NCBI RefSeq assembly: GCF_042767895.1
Contig: NC_091550.1
Location: 48,164,231 to 48,191,730 of the forward strand
DNA from: Penaeus vannamei
Taxonomy: Eukaryota > Arthropoda > Malacostraca > Decapoda > Penaeidae
DNA length: 27,500 nt
Direction: 5' to 3'
A program made the translations under genes and the position numbers. The notes beneath the pieces were generated by a model, which had not been told where the DNA came from, searched no databases, and worked only from the letters and a program-made list of their open reading frames with translations. Below, in pieces: positions 9,060 through 17,444 of this stretch (position 1 is its first letter; the number at the start of each line of letters is the position of its first letter).

Positions 9060-9746
9060 TATATGTTTGTTTCTTTCTACGTTTTTTTTTTCTCCTTTCC
9101 CGCCCTTCCTCTTCCCAGTTTCTCACTTCTCTCCTGTCCCTTCTCCCTCTTCCTTCTCCACCCCCTCCTCCTCCCCCTCCCTCCTCCCCAGTTGCTCCTC
9201 TCCTCCTCCCTTCCTACTCCCTTCCTCCTCCTCCTCCTCCCCCTGTCCCTCTCTCACCCCATACACCCCACCCTTCCCCCAATTTGTTTCGCAGGCTCTT
9301 CCTAGCTTCATCGTCCGCCCTGCCCCCTACCCGTACCCCTTCTCCTCCTCCTCCTCCACTTCACCCCCTACCTCCACCCCTTCACCCCTACCTCCTCCCT
9401 TCACCCCTACTCCCTTCCTCTTCACCTCCCTTCACCCTCTCCCTCCTCCTCCCCCTGTCCCTCTTGTCACCCTCCTCCCTTCCCACCCCCTCCCTCCAAT
9501 TTGTTTCGCCTCCGCTCACCCCCTCCCTCCGCCCTGCACCCCTCCCTCCGCCCGTACCCCTTCCCCAACCTCTACCTCCGCCCCTTCACCCCTCCCTCCG
9601 CCCCCCTTCTCACCCCTCTCCCTCCGCCCCTTCACCCCCTCCCTCCGCCCCTTCACCCCCTCCCTCCCGCCCCTTCACCCCCTCCCTCCACCCCTTCACC
9701 CATCCCTCCGCCCCTTCACCCCCTCCCTCCCGCCCCTGCTAACACG
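9060..9746 (+). repeat. C/T-rich block containing a ~217-bp duplication and a 21-bp minisatellite
   Basis: Pyrimidine-rich throughout. CAATTTGTTTCGC occurs at 9280 and 9497, CCGCCCTGC at 9315 and 9529, and CCCGTACCCCTTC at 9330 and 9551, which marks an old duplication of about 214-221 bp. From about 9580 to 9735 a unit CTCCGCCCCTTCACCCCCTC (21 bp) repeats, with TTCACC at 9631, 9652, 9674, 9695 and 9715. Because 21 is divisible by three, plus frames read as 7-residue Pro/Ser/Thr repeats (RPFTPSL). Several plus frames are open at once, so these are not taken as genes. Confidence 0.85.
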
Positions 9747-9894
9747 CCCTGAGGGAATGCTCCGGGCGATCTCCCTTCAAAATGCTTAGCCCGTAAATCG
9801 GTCGAAAGAGCGTTAGTGTAATTTCCTAATTGTTTGATAAAGAAAATGGGAACAGGCACCAAGTTTTGAGCTAATGGGAGGCGAGGAATGGAGG

Positions 9895-10185
9895 ACAAGG
9901 GGGTGGGGGAGGGAGGGGGAGGAGAAGGGTGGGTAGAGGGATGGGTGGGAGGGAGGAGGGATGGGTTGGCGAGAGGGGAGGGATGGGAGGAGAAAGAGGG
10001 GGATGGGCGGAGTAGGAGAGAAGGGTAGCATGGGTGGAGGGCAAGGGTAGGGAGGGAGCGAATCGGGGATGGAGGGAGGGAATCGGGGTGGGGGGGGTTA
10101 GGGGAGACAGATGGGGAGATTTACGGTGGGAGGGAGGGCATAGGAGGGACGGGGTGGGGGGGGGGGAGGGAGAAGGGAGAAGGTG
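9895..10185 (+). repeat. GGGA/GGGAT purine block
   Basis: G/A-rich sequence with GGGATGGG, GGGAGGGA and G-runs; unit boundaries are not clean. Confidence 0.85.
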
Positions 10186-10588
10186 ACTGGGTCCCCGTTT
10201 TAATGCGATTGGCTAGAGCATTATCGGCGCTTTGGAAAAAAAAAGTTAATCGTTATTAATCAAGAGTATATTTGATTACAAGTGTGAAGTCCAGAGGGAG
10301 ATCTGCGTCTGATTGCTTGCTTTTGTGGAACACATTGTTGGCGGTTTGTCGTAAAGAAGATTGAATTTAGTCTTTTTAAGAGCGGTACTAAACTCTATTT
10401 TTACCTTTCACATTGACACATCGCCGGCTGTCAGTAGTTTATAGATGAAAATAAATGAACCAAAAGCGATCTAGAACTTCATAGAGCAACTCCTGTAATT
10501 GTTTGGTAAATCGAAGCGACCGTAACGACAATAGGATCTTTACATAACGAAGTTTTATAACGTAGGAAAAAAGAAAAGAGGAAAATAG
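10186..10588. other. 400 bp of unique AT-leaning sequence, nothing recognised
   Basis: Ordinary-looking sequence with no long open frame and no recognised RNA or transposon feature; one A9 run near 10237. It directly precedes the TCTCTG/TC array. Confidence 0.5.
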
Positions 10589-10589
10589 A

Positions 10590-10630
10590 TTTTCTCTCTG
10601 TCTCTGTCTCTCTGTCTCTCTGTCTCTCTG

Positions 10631-10728
<98 letters not shown>

Positions 10729-10731
10729 GCT
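10590..10731 (+). repeat. TCTCTG hexamer array followed by TC array
   Basis: TCTCTG-type hexamers (about eight, 10595-10640) grade into pure TC to about 10730. On the minus strand this is a GA tract lying just after a short unique ATG frame (10862-10730, about 45 residues before the RE repeat, with no family resemblance). Confidence 0.95.
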
Positions 10732-10983
10732 AGTCGTGTATGCCTTGATTCGGTGCCATTTCGAGACCCTTGAATAGTACCCGGGCCAATCGCTGTGGTT
10801 CCAGGGATGTTTATGGTGGCACTGTGCTTCGAGTTTATCATGAGACCGACATCAGGGTGCATTCGATCCTAAATCACGTCACTGACTCACCCTCCACGTC
10901 CTCGGGTAACGATTCAAAACCCGTTCCCGGAATGGGTATTTAAGTATGTTATTATTCCCTTGAGATATTAATGCTATCGGTTT

Positions 10984-11012
10984 AAGAAAAACAACAACAA
11001 CAACAACAACAC
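10984..11012 (+). repeat. short AAC triplet microsatellite
   Basis: AAAAACAACAACAACAACAA-type run, about eight AAC copies. Confidence 0.9.
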
Positions 11013-11284
11013 GCAATTCGTCCTATCAGCTACGTTGTGCAGCGCCGTTGAATCGGAGACCATGCCGGGGGACGCAAGCAGGGGTCCCAGGTGGCAGCAA
11101 CGGCGCATAAACCTACGGGTAATATCGCCAGGTTTCATTTACACAGCTGTTTCGGAGCCGAGCCATATCTAGGCTTATGTTTCGAACTGTTATAGGCCAT
11201 TGATAAGGTAGTTTGTATAGTAATGACCATCTTAAGGGTCCGTGCTATTGCAGCTGTTATATGTGATTTGCTAATGCGATTTTT
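11013..11284. other. unique island with a perfect 9-bp inverted repeat (possible 65-nt hairpin)
   Basis: GCGCCGTTG at 11042-11050 and CAACGGCGC at 11098-11106 are perfect reverse complements enclosing 47 nt, inside which GGGAC and GTCCC can form a second stem. A short ATG frame (11061-11171, 36 codons, starting MPGDASRGPRWQQRR) overlaps it. No RNA family or protein is recognised; no tRNA B-box is present. Confidence 0.35.
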
Positions 11285-11289
11285 TATGT

Positions 11290-11500
11290 ATTGATGTTAT
11301 TGTTGATATTATTATTATTATTGTTTTGGGTAGCTGTTGTTATTATTATTATTGTTATTATCTATTTGTTTATTTACTTTTTTGTTATTATTGCTATTGT
11401 TATTATTATTATTATCATTATTATTATTATTATTATTATTGTCATTGTTGATATTGTTATTGTGGGAATTGTAGTGATTACTATTACCGTTATTTTATTT
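11290..11500 (+). repeat. imperfect ATT/GTT triplet microsatellite
   Basis: TAT/ATT/TTG triplets with many single substitutions. The longest clean part is the ATT run around 11401-11440. Ile/Val-rich frames through it are by-products. Confidence 0.92.
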
Positions 11501-11519
11501 CGATTTATACATATATAAT

Positions 11520-11675
11520 TTAGGATTTTTCGGGCATCAGTTTGTTGCCAACATGGCGGTCAATTTCTTTAATTACGATTATGACTTTGAATTCCGATAA
11601 ACCATGATCAATTATTAGAAAGAAAACAAAAACAAAATATACTAATTGACAACCATACATGCTCAACACCGCCAT
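11520..11675 (-). CDS. small possible ORF with hydrophobic segment (unrecognised)
   Basis: A minus-strand ATG at 11675 in a good start context (GAAATGGCGG) opens a 51-codon frame in unique, AT-leaning DNA. It has a hydrophobic stretch of about 15 residues early (CQLVYFVFVFFLIID) and then a mixed charged tail ending MPEKS. It is not repeat-encoded, but it is short and I see no family, promoter or splice evidence. The opposite strand also carries a 15-codon ATG frame in an ATGGCGG context at about 11552. Chance remains likely. Confidence 0.12.
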   Translation of the reverse strand: MAVLSMYGCQLVYFVFVFFLIIDHGLSEFKVIIVIKEIDRHVGNKLMPEKS

Positions 11676-11763
11676 TTCTAAGAATATAGAAATATCTCCC
11701 TTTAAATAGTTCCTTATAAGGGGCCTCGGGGCAACAGGCTTAGATAAGTGGTAATGGAGCTCT

Positions 11764-11833
11764 TGAGGGGACGGGGGAGGGAAGGAGGGGCAGAGGGGGT
11801 GGAGGGAGATGTGACAAAGGGGGGGGGGGTGAG
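11764..11833 (+). repeat. GGGGAGGGA purine tract with G10 run
   Basis: G/A-rich sequence ending in a long G-run near 11819-11829. Confidence 0.75.
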
Positions 11834-12109
11834 GAGGGACAGTTGAACACACTCTTTTAGTGATTTATTCGCTCAAAATGTAAATCTCCATATGGCAACA
11901 ACCTCCTTTTAGGCCTAACGACTTGTCGCATCGTTCTCGTTTCTATTTTTTTCCCTTTTTTCATATAAATTCATGTGGATTTTTTTTTTGGGGGGGCGGG
12001 AGGGGGGATAGGTAATGGAAGAGCCGTGGGAGTGAGATGGCTTCCGAGATGACAGCTGATAGCACGCAACAAGCACTTTTGGGAGGTCGTTTCCGGTGTG
12101 TGATTTATC

Positions 12110-12189
12110 TTTCTCTCTCTCTCTATCTCTTTCTTTCTTTCGGTTTTTCTTTCTTTTTGTTTCCTTCTTTCTTTCTCTTTTGTTTTCTT

Positions 12190-12286
<97 letters not shown>

Positions 12287-12295
12287 CCTCTCTCT

Positions 12296-12327
<32 letters not shown>

Positions 12328-12328
12328 G

Positions 12329-12426
<98 letters not shown>
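12110..12426 (+). repeat. long TC microsatellite with TTTC/TTTTC lead-in
   Basis: TC/TTTC mixture 12110-12195, then TC dinucleotides 12197-12425 interrupted by TTTC, TCCC and one TGTTC (12328). Confidence 0.97.
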
Positions 12427-12427
<1 letters not shown>

Positions 12428-12690
12428 AATTCTGTCCTTTAACACTTTCTTCCTCTCCTCTCTTTCTCCTGTTTCACTTCGCTATCCATTATTTTATTCC
12501 CTTATCTCACTCACTCTCTTACATTTTTTTTCCGTTTTTTTCTGTTTCTCTTTTTTCCTTTCTTTCTCTCCATTACCACCTTTAGCCAACTCTCAGGATT
12601 ACTGACTCCCCATTTGCACTCAAACCTTAACAAAAGCTCCTATATCAACTTTTCTTTTCTTTTCTTTTCGTCTTTTCTCCAAAGAGCGAG
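12427..12690. other. T/C-rich unique tail with TTTTC pentamers
   Basis: Decaying C/T-rich sequence. A clean TTTTC pentamer array (about four copies) lies at 12647-12668, then an AG tract begins. No gene-like frame. Confidence 0.5.
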
Positions 12691-13200
12691 AAAGAGAGAG
12701 AGAGAGAGGGGGGGGGGTATTGAGGTGTAGCGAAAGAGGCTCCTTTTAGTGATAAAGAGCTGTAATTGAGCCAATATGCAAATTAATCTCCACACAGTAG
12801 GACCCTAGAGGAATGGAAGGGTTGGGGGGGGGTAGGAGGTGGGAGGGGGAGGTGAGGAGGTGGGGGAAGATGAAGAGGGAGGGAGGGATAGGAGGTGAGA
12901 TGGGGTGGGGCGGGAGGTGCAGTAGGAGGTGGGGGCGACAAGGGGAAGGAGGAGTAGGAGGTGGGGCGGGAGGGGAGGGTAGGAGGGATGAAGAGGGTGA
13001 GGTGGGGGGGAAGGATGACGAGGGGAAGGGAGGGGGAGGAGGGGTGGGGAGGCTGAGGGGAAGAAAGGCCGGGGTAGAGGGTGAGGTGGGGAGGGGAAGG
13101 TAGGGGGTAGGGCTACTGGGGACGGAAGACTCGGATAGAAGGCGGGAGAAGGAGGGGAGGGGTAAGGAAGAGAAGGAGGGAAGAGGGGGGGAAGGGGGTT
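12686..13200 (+). repeat. G/A-rich purine block with GGAGGTGGGG motifs
   Basis: Short AG tract ending in G9 (12687-12717); unique 12719-12800; then GGGAGGTG/GGGAGGAGG sequence to 13197. Gly/Arg frames are by-products. Confidence 0.85.
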
Positions 13201-13312
13201 AAATCGCCCGGGGCTCTACGAAAGAGACGAAAGCACAGTCTTCGCTAATGTCTTCTTCGGCTCCTTTATCTGTCTTTGGCCTTTGTCTGCCGGCGCGGAG
13301 TCTTCTGAAGAG

Positions 13313-13363
13313 TGACGTAAATGTGCATGAAAAGGACCAGAAGGGGAGGTGTTCCTGACGTCA
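13313..13363 (+). promoter_or_regulatory. CRE-like pair in a CpG-containing unique island
   Basis: TGACGTAA at 13313-13320 and a full palindromic TGACGTCA at 13356-13363, 43 bp apart, lie in unique sequence (13201-13365) between two G-rich blocks. After the second, TGACGTCATG also matches the start of the 8.7-kb repeat core. Motif match only. Confidence 0.2.
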
Positions 13364-13364
13364 T

Positions 13365-13610
13365 GCAAGGGGGGAGGGGGAGGTGGGGGGAGGGGGCGTT
13401 GGGGGGACGGGGGAGGGGAGAGGAGAGGAGAGGGTTAGTTCGTTAGTTTTTGTTGTTATTGTTGATGTTGTGAGGGTCGTGATTACGTTCATGTTGTTGG
13501 TTTTGTTGTGATTGTGGTCGTTTGTTGTTGTCATTGTTATAGTCGTTGTTGTTAATGTTAGGATGATAATGATGATTATAATGATGATGTGATGATGATT
13601 TAATCTCGGT
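13365..13610 (+). repeat. G-rich tract then TTG/GAT imperfect triplets
   Basis: GGGGAGG and GAGAG (13366-13432), then imperfect TTG/GTT triplets (13445-13558) and GAT/ATG triplets (13560-13603). Confidence 0.8.
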
Positions 13611-13614
13611 ATTT

Positions 13615-13661
13615 TGTCTACTTTGCTCTCGCTCTTTCTATTTATCTATTTATCTCTATCC

Positions 13662-13749
<88 letters not shown>

Positions 13750-13803
13750 CTCTCTTCCTCTTCTTTTCTTTCTTTCTTTCTATCTCTATCTATCTATCTA
13801 TAT
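13615..13803 (+). repeat. TC array with CTAT tetranucleotide segments
   Basis: TC 13664-13731, then TATC/CTAT tetramers around 13731-13750 and 13780-13803, with TTTC in between. Confidence 0.93.
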
Positions 13804-14060
13804 TTATAATCATCAGTCGCTAACACTCACTAATCACTCAGCTGCTTCCATTCATCCATTTCTCTAAATATCCTACATTACCCAACCCTATTTCGCCTCT
13901 CATTATTATTCCACTTTATTTGTCCTTCCCTTTTATCATATTTTTTTCCTATGTACTCGAAGTTATTTTTGTATCTTGCCGATGGTCGTCTTTTGTCTGC
14001 TAAGCCGCTTTGATGTTCTTCGTCGAGATCAAAGACTCATTTCTTGTTTTCCGCCGCTGT
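13804..14060. other. unique AT-rich sequence, nothing recognised
   Basis: About 250 bp of ordinary sequence with no supported frame or RNA. Confidence 0.4.
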
Positions 14061-14300
14061 AAAAAAAAAAAAAGGAAAAAAAAAGAAGTGTATGTGTATT
14101 TGTGATTGTGTGTGTGGGGTGGGTGGGGGTGTTGGGGGTGGGTGGGGGTGGGTGGGGATGTATGTGGGGGGGGGTGCAGGGGGTGTATGTGTGGTGGGGG
14201 TGAGGGGGGTGTATGTGTGTGTTGGGTGGGGTGGGGTGTATGTGTGTGTGTTTGGAGGGGGTGTACGTGTGTGTGGAGGGGGTGTTTGTTTGTTTGGCTA
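14061..14300 (+). repeat. A-rich stub then G/T-rich minisatellite
   Basis: A13 and A9 runs (14061-14086), then GTGGGTGGGGG and a recurring GGGGTGTATGTGTG string near 14181, 14207, 14234 and 14258 (spacings 24-27). Strongly quadruplex-prone on the plus strand. Confidence 0.85.
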
Positions 14301-14450
14301 TTCCTATTGATATTGTTTTTCATAGGATAAGGATGTTAATGATGATAACTTTATTAGTAATGATTAAGAAATAATGGTAATGAAAAATAAAAGATTGGGA
14401 TTTTAAATATATCGCCATTGTGATGATCGGTTTAATCCAAAATTTTCTTT

Positions 14451-14918
14451 ATGAACATTTTCTTCTTTGATTTTAACTTGTTGACTGAAAACGTTGATGC
14501 AGACGGAGAAGAGGAAGGAGGAGAAGAAAAAATGGAAGGGAAGAATGAAAATAAGAAAAGTAAAAAAAAGAGAGAGAAAGAAAAAGTAAAAGAAAAAAAA
14601 ACAAAGGATAAAAAAGAAAAAAAAAACGATACCAGAAAAAAAACGATGAAAAGAATAAACATCCCAAAAAAAGTAGAAACGAACGGAAAAAAAGATAAAA
14701 ATAGGAAGAGAGGACCTAAAAAAAAAAAAAAAAAAAAAAAAATCCTCGCCGTTTCACCTGCTCTTTCAAGGCGTCGATCCAGCCTCGCCGACGCACACAA
14801 TCCGCCCGTGTTTACGTCAGGCGGGCGGGAAAAGTGTCAACCGACCTTCATTTACATAGAGATGACTTGTTTTGACTTCTTGAGTGATTTTCGATTGCAG
14901 CTGACGTTACCTCTGTGA
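14451..14918 (+). CDS. possible Lys/Glu-rich ORF, 155 codons (unrecognised)
   Basis: An ATG at 14451 opens a frame that stays open to TGA at 14916-14918. Residues 1-25 are mixed (MNIFFFDFNLLTENVDADGE), residues ~26-90 are Lys/Glu-rich (GKNENKKSKKK, TKDKKEKKND), an A25 run gives poly-Lys at ~91-98, and the C-terminal ~55 residues are mixed again (AVSPALSRRRSSLADAH). The basic segment resembles nuclear-localisation or disordered Lys/Glu tails in general, but I recognise no family. The A/G-rich middle is typical of this region's low-complexity DNA and lacks stops by composition. The unusual point is unique sequence in frame on both sides. It could be a real small gene, an exon, or chance. Confidence 0.18.
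   Translation: MNIFFFDFNLLTENVDADGEEEGGEEKMEGKNENKKSKKKREKEKVKEKKTKDKKEKKNDTRKKTMKRINIPKKVETNGKKDKNRKRGPKKKKKKKKILAVSPALSRRRSSLADAHNPPVFTSGGREKCQPTFIYIEMTCFDFLSDFRLQLTLPL
14510..14742 (+). repeat. A/G-rich purine block ending in A25
   Basis: AAAAG/GAAAA-type sequence with an uninterrupted A25 at 14718-14742. Confidence 0.8.
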
Positions 14919-14919
14919 T

Positions 14920-15230
<311 letters not shown>

Positions 15231-15289
15231 TCCCGAACCCGCGTCGATTGAATCATCAATATTGTGCTTTGGGAGGATCTGGCTGGTAA

Positions 15290-15400
15290 GGAGAGGAAGG
15301 AGAGAGAGAGAGAGAATGAGTAAGAGGAAAGAGGAAGAGAAACAAGAGCAAATGGAAGAAAAGGAAGAAGACTGAAATAGAATAAAAAAAAGGAGGAGGA
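15290..15400 (+). repeat. GAGA/GAAGA purine tract
   Basis: A/G-rich sequence with a short AG dinucleotide run (15300-15314). Confidence 0.7.
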
Positions 15401-15417
15401 GGGTAAACAAGAGATCT

Positions 15418-15618
15418 CTAGAAAGTAAGGACTAGTTTTTTTTCACCTTTTTCCTCTAACAAAGTGAGGAAAAGGTGCCGGGTCGCAGAGATCAGGAGGA
15501 GCTGATACTCGAGGGCGAGGTTGGAGGCGAGGAAGAAGGTGCGGTGATTGAGTACTAACTCGAGTCTAGGCGAGAAGGGGAGGCGGGGGCGATGGAGTGA
15601 GAAAAAAGGGGGACACAT
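15418..15618 (-). CDS. possible small ORF or exon, 66 codons (strand uncertain)
   Basis: A minus-strand ATG at 15618 opens 66 codons to TAG at 15418. Its middle (about residues 25-45, NHRTFFLASNLALEYQLLLI) is dominated by C- and G-ending codons (TTC CTC GCC TCC AAC CTC GCC CTC GAG), a pattern typical of coding DNA, and the residues are not repeat-like. The plus strand over the same bases is also open from 15466 to TAA 15556 (EEKVPGRRDQEELILEGEVG). There it is preceded by TTTTTCCTCTAACAAAG, a passable splice acceptor. So an acidic C-terminal exon on the plus strand is an alternative. I recognise neither peptide. Confidence 0.18.
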   Translation of the reverse strand: MCPPFFSLHRPRLPFSPRLELVLNHRTFFLASNLALEYQLLLISATRHLFLTLLEEKGEKKLVLTF

Positions 15619-16070
15619 CGTGATGAGAAGGGGAGAGAGATGAGGGAGGAGGGAGGGAGGTAAGGGGAGGAGGGAGGGAGGGGAGATGGGGAGGGAGGGA
15701 GGCAGAGGGGAGGTAAGGGAGGGAGGGGGGATGGATGGATGGAGGGGTTATGAGGGGAAAGGAGGGAGGGAGGGGACAGGAGGGAGGGAGGGGACAGGAG
15801 GGAGTGAAATGAGGGGAGATGGGAAGGGAGATGAGATAGGGAGGGAGGGACGGAGGGCGAAAGAGAGATTGTATGGAGACAAGCTAGGTGGGAGTCAAGA
15901 GTAGATTACAAACAGGAGGGAAAGTGAGAAGGGGAGAAAATAAACGCATGTATAATGAAAAAAAAAAAGGAAAATGAGAAAAAAAGAGAAAGACGATAGT
16001 GAATAAGCAAGCAACAAAAAAAGGAAAAAAAGCGAGAACAAAAGAGACAAGACGATAGTTGACCAGTGAA
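15618..16070 (+). repeat. GGGA purine block passing into A-rich block
   Basis: GGGAGGGAGG-type motifs to 15860 (GGAGGGAGGGAGGGGACAGGA-like units about 20 bp apart near 15764-15800), then AAAAAG-rich sequence 15940-16065. Confidence 0.85.
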
Positions 16071-16360
16071 CAGCAAACAGTTGAACAGCTAATCGACCCC
16101 CCCCCCCCCCACATTTTTTTCTCGGGGTCTCTCTCTCATCCTCGACCTCCAAGACGGCGACGAGATGCGATGGCGGAGATGATTGCGTCTCAATAGAGGA
16201 CTTCGGATCCCTGTTGCCGATAAGACCTTCACCTCTCGCCGATAACGGGGATTCCCCTGATATCCACTGGGGGCGGGGACGGCGTGGCGATGGGAGGTTA
16301 GGGTAATGGTAATGGGGTTTTAATGGTGGTCCTGGCCTTTGGTAGGGAGGTGGTTTGCTT
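16071..16360. other. unique island with C14 run and a kappa-B palindrome
   Basis: C14 at 16097-16110, then about 200 bp of mixed, CpG-containing sequence. GGGGATTCCCC at 16247-16257 is a perfect 11-bp palindrome matching the NF-kappaB/Dorsal/Relish consensus. The minus strand is open over it as part of a frame that joins unrelated repeats at both ends; the ~70 mixed residues have no family resemblance. Confidence 0.35.
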
Positions 16361-16377
16361 GTTTGAGTTGTTTGGGG

Positions 16378-16660
16378 TGGATGGGTAGATGGGTAGGTGG
16401 ATAGGTGGATAGGTGGATAGATAAATAGATACATAGATAAATAGAGCGATAGATAAATAGAGCGATAGATAAATAGAGCGATAGATAAATAGAGCGATAG
16501 ATAAATAGAGTGATAGGTAAATAGAGTGATAGGTAAATAGAGCGATAGATAAATAGAGCGATAGATAAATAGAGCGATAGATAGATAGAGCGATAGATTT
16601 ATAGATTAATGGGAGTTAGGAGACATAGCGTGTTTAGTGGATTGATCGATATACAGATAT
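16378..16660 (+). repeat. GATA-type array with a ten-copy 16-bp unit
   Basis: GGTGGATA/GATA tetramers 16378-16442, then ten contiguous 16-bp units AGAGCGATAGATAAAT from 16443 to 16602. Copies 5 and 6 (16507-16538) share the same two substitutions (AGAGTGATAGGTAAAT). Copies 9 and 10 decay, and loose GATA motifs continue to ~16680. Confidence 0.95.
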
Positions 16661-16781
16661 GTAGGTAGATTGATAGATATTTTGCCAAAAGAAAGTTATA
16701 TGTAGATAAAAGTAGCCAGTCAGACTAAACCCATCGAAAAGATATGTAGACAAACATACTGATAAAAGACTTCTACACCCC

Positions 16782-16850
16782 CGCCCCCCCCCAAAAAAAA
16801 GAAAAAAATGAAAGAAAGAAAGAAGAAAAAGGTAGAAAATGAGGAAAAAA
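16782..16850 (+). repeat. C9A8 junction and A/G-rich tract
   Basis: C-run 16784-16792 immediately followed by A8, then GAAAAAAATGAAAGAAAGAA sequence. Confidence 0.8.
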
Positions 16851-16880
16851 TTGACCTGCAGACAAAGCCCTTGTAGATGT

Positions 16881-16947
16881 GCTAACTTCCGGTGCATCTC
16901 GGGGAGTTTAAGCTATAGCCTTGTTAGTACTTTTGGTGGAAGTTAGT
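16881..16947. other. perfect 9-bp inverted repeat, 67-nt span
   Basis: CTAACTTCC at 16882-16890 and GGAAGTTAG at 16938-16946 are perfect reverse complements and extend by one wobble pair on each side. The loop has no obvious internal structure. It could be a chance hairpin. Confidence 0.35.
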
Positions 16948-16969
16948 AATAAAGGGACTTTTTTCCCTT

Positions 16970-17100
16970 CCTTTCTTCCTTTTTTTGAGGGGGAGGGGGG
17001 GAGGGAGGGAGGCTGGGATCTTTTGCTGACTTTTTTTTTGGGGGTGAAGGGGGGACTTCTTTCTGACTTTTTTTTCTTTTTCTTTTTTTTCTCTTTCTTA
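16970..17100 (+). repeat. T-run/G-run low-complexity tract
   Basis: TTCCTTTCTTCC, a T8 run then GGGGGAGGGG, T9G5 at 17031-17044, and TTTTTCTTTTTC to 17100. Confidence 0.8.
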
Positions 17101-17206
17101 ACTGATTTTGTTTTCGGTTAATGGAAGCTTCTGTCTCTCTGGCCGGGTTTGGAGGTTGGGTTTTGCAGTGTAGGATGGAGTGTGTTGTTTTCGTATATAT
17201 CGTGTT

Positions 17207-17231
17207 TTTTGTTGTTGTTGTTGTTGTTGTA
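17207..17231 (+). repeat. GTT triplet microsatellite
   Basis: About eight GTT copies. Confidence 0.9.
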
Positions 17232-17394
17232 GGAGTGCTTTTGGGAATTTTATAAAATGGCTGCCTCCGTCTTGGTCCTTCGTCTTCACACTCTGCCAAA
17301 AATTTCTCTTCCTCTCTCTATTTTCTTTTCCAACTCAAAAAGTTTCAAGTTCCTCCGTCGTCTCCAACTCCCGTCTCCATTTTCTCTTTCACCT

Positions 17395-17408
17395 CCCCCC
17401 CCCCCCCC

Positions 17409-17437
<29 letters not shown>
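17395..17437 (+). repeat. C14A29 homopolymer junction
   Basis: Fourteen C followed directly by twenty-nine A. On the minus strand this is T29 followed by G14. Confidence 0.97.
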
Positions 17438-17439
<2 letters not shown>

Positions 17440-17444
17440 TCTAC

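Noticed and set aside
10730..10985. tRNA-derived SINE on the minus strand with a GA tail
   Set aside because: A B-box-like GGTTTTGAATC is present at about 10911-10921, but it matches the consensus poorly. No A-box lies at the right distance and no target-site duplication was found.
12037..12605. Long Ser-Leu (plus) and Arg-Glu (minus) frames over TC arrays, also at 4.3, 5.1, 6.4, 7.1, 9.0, 10.6, 15.0, 18.7 and 25.7 kb
   Set aside because: Dinucleotide arrays give two-residue peptide repeats in every frame; there is no independent coding evidence.
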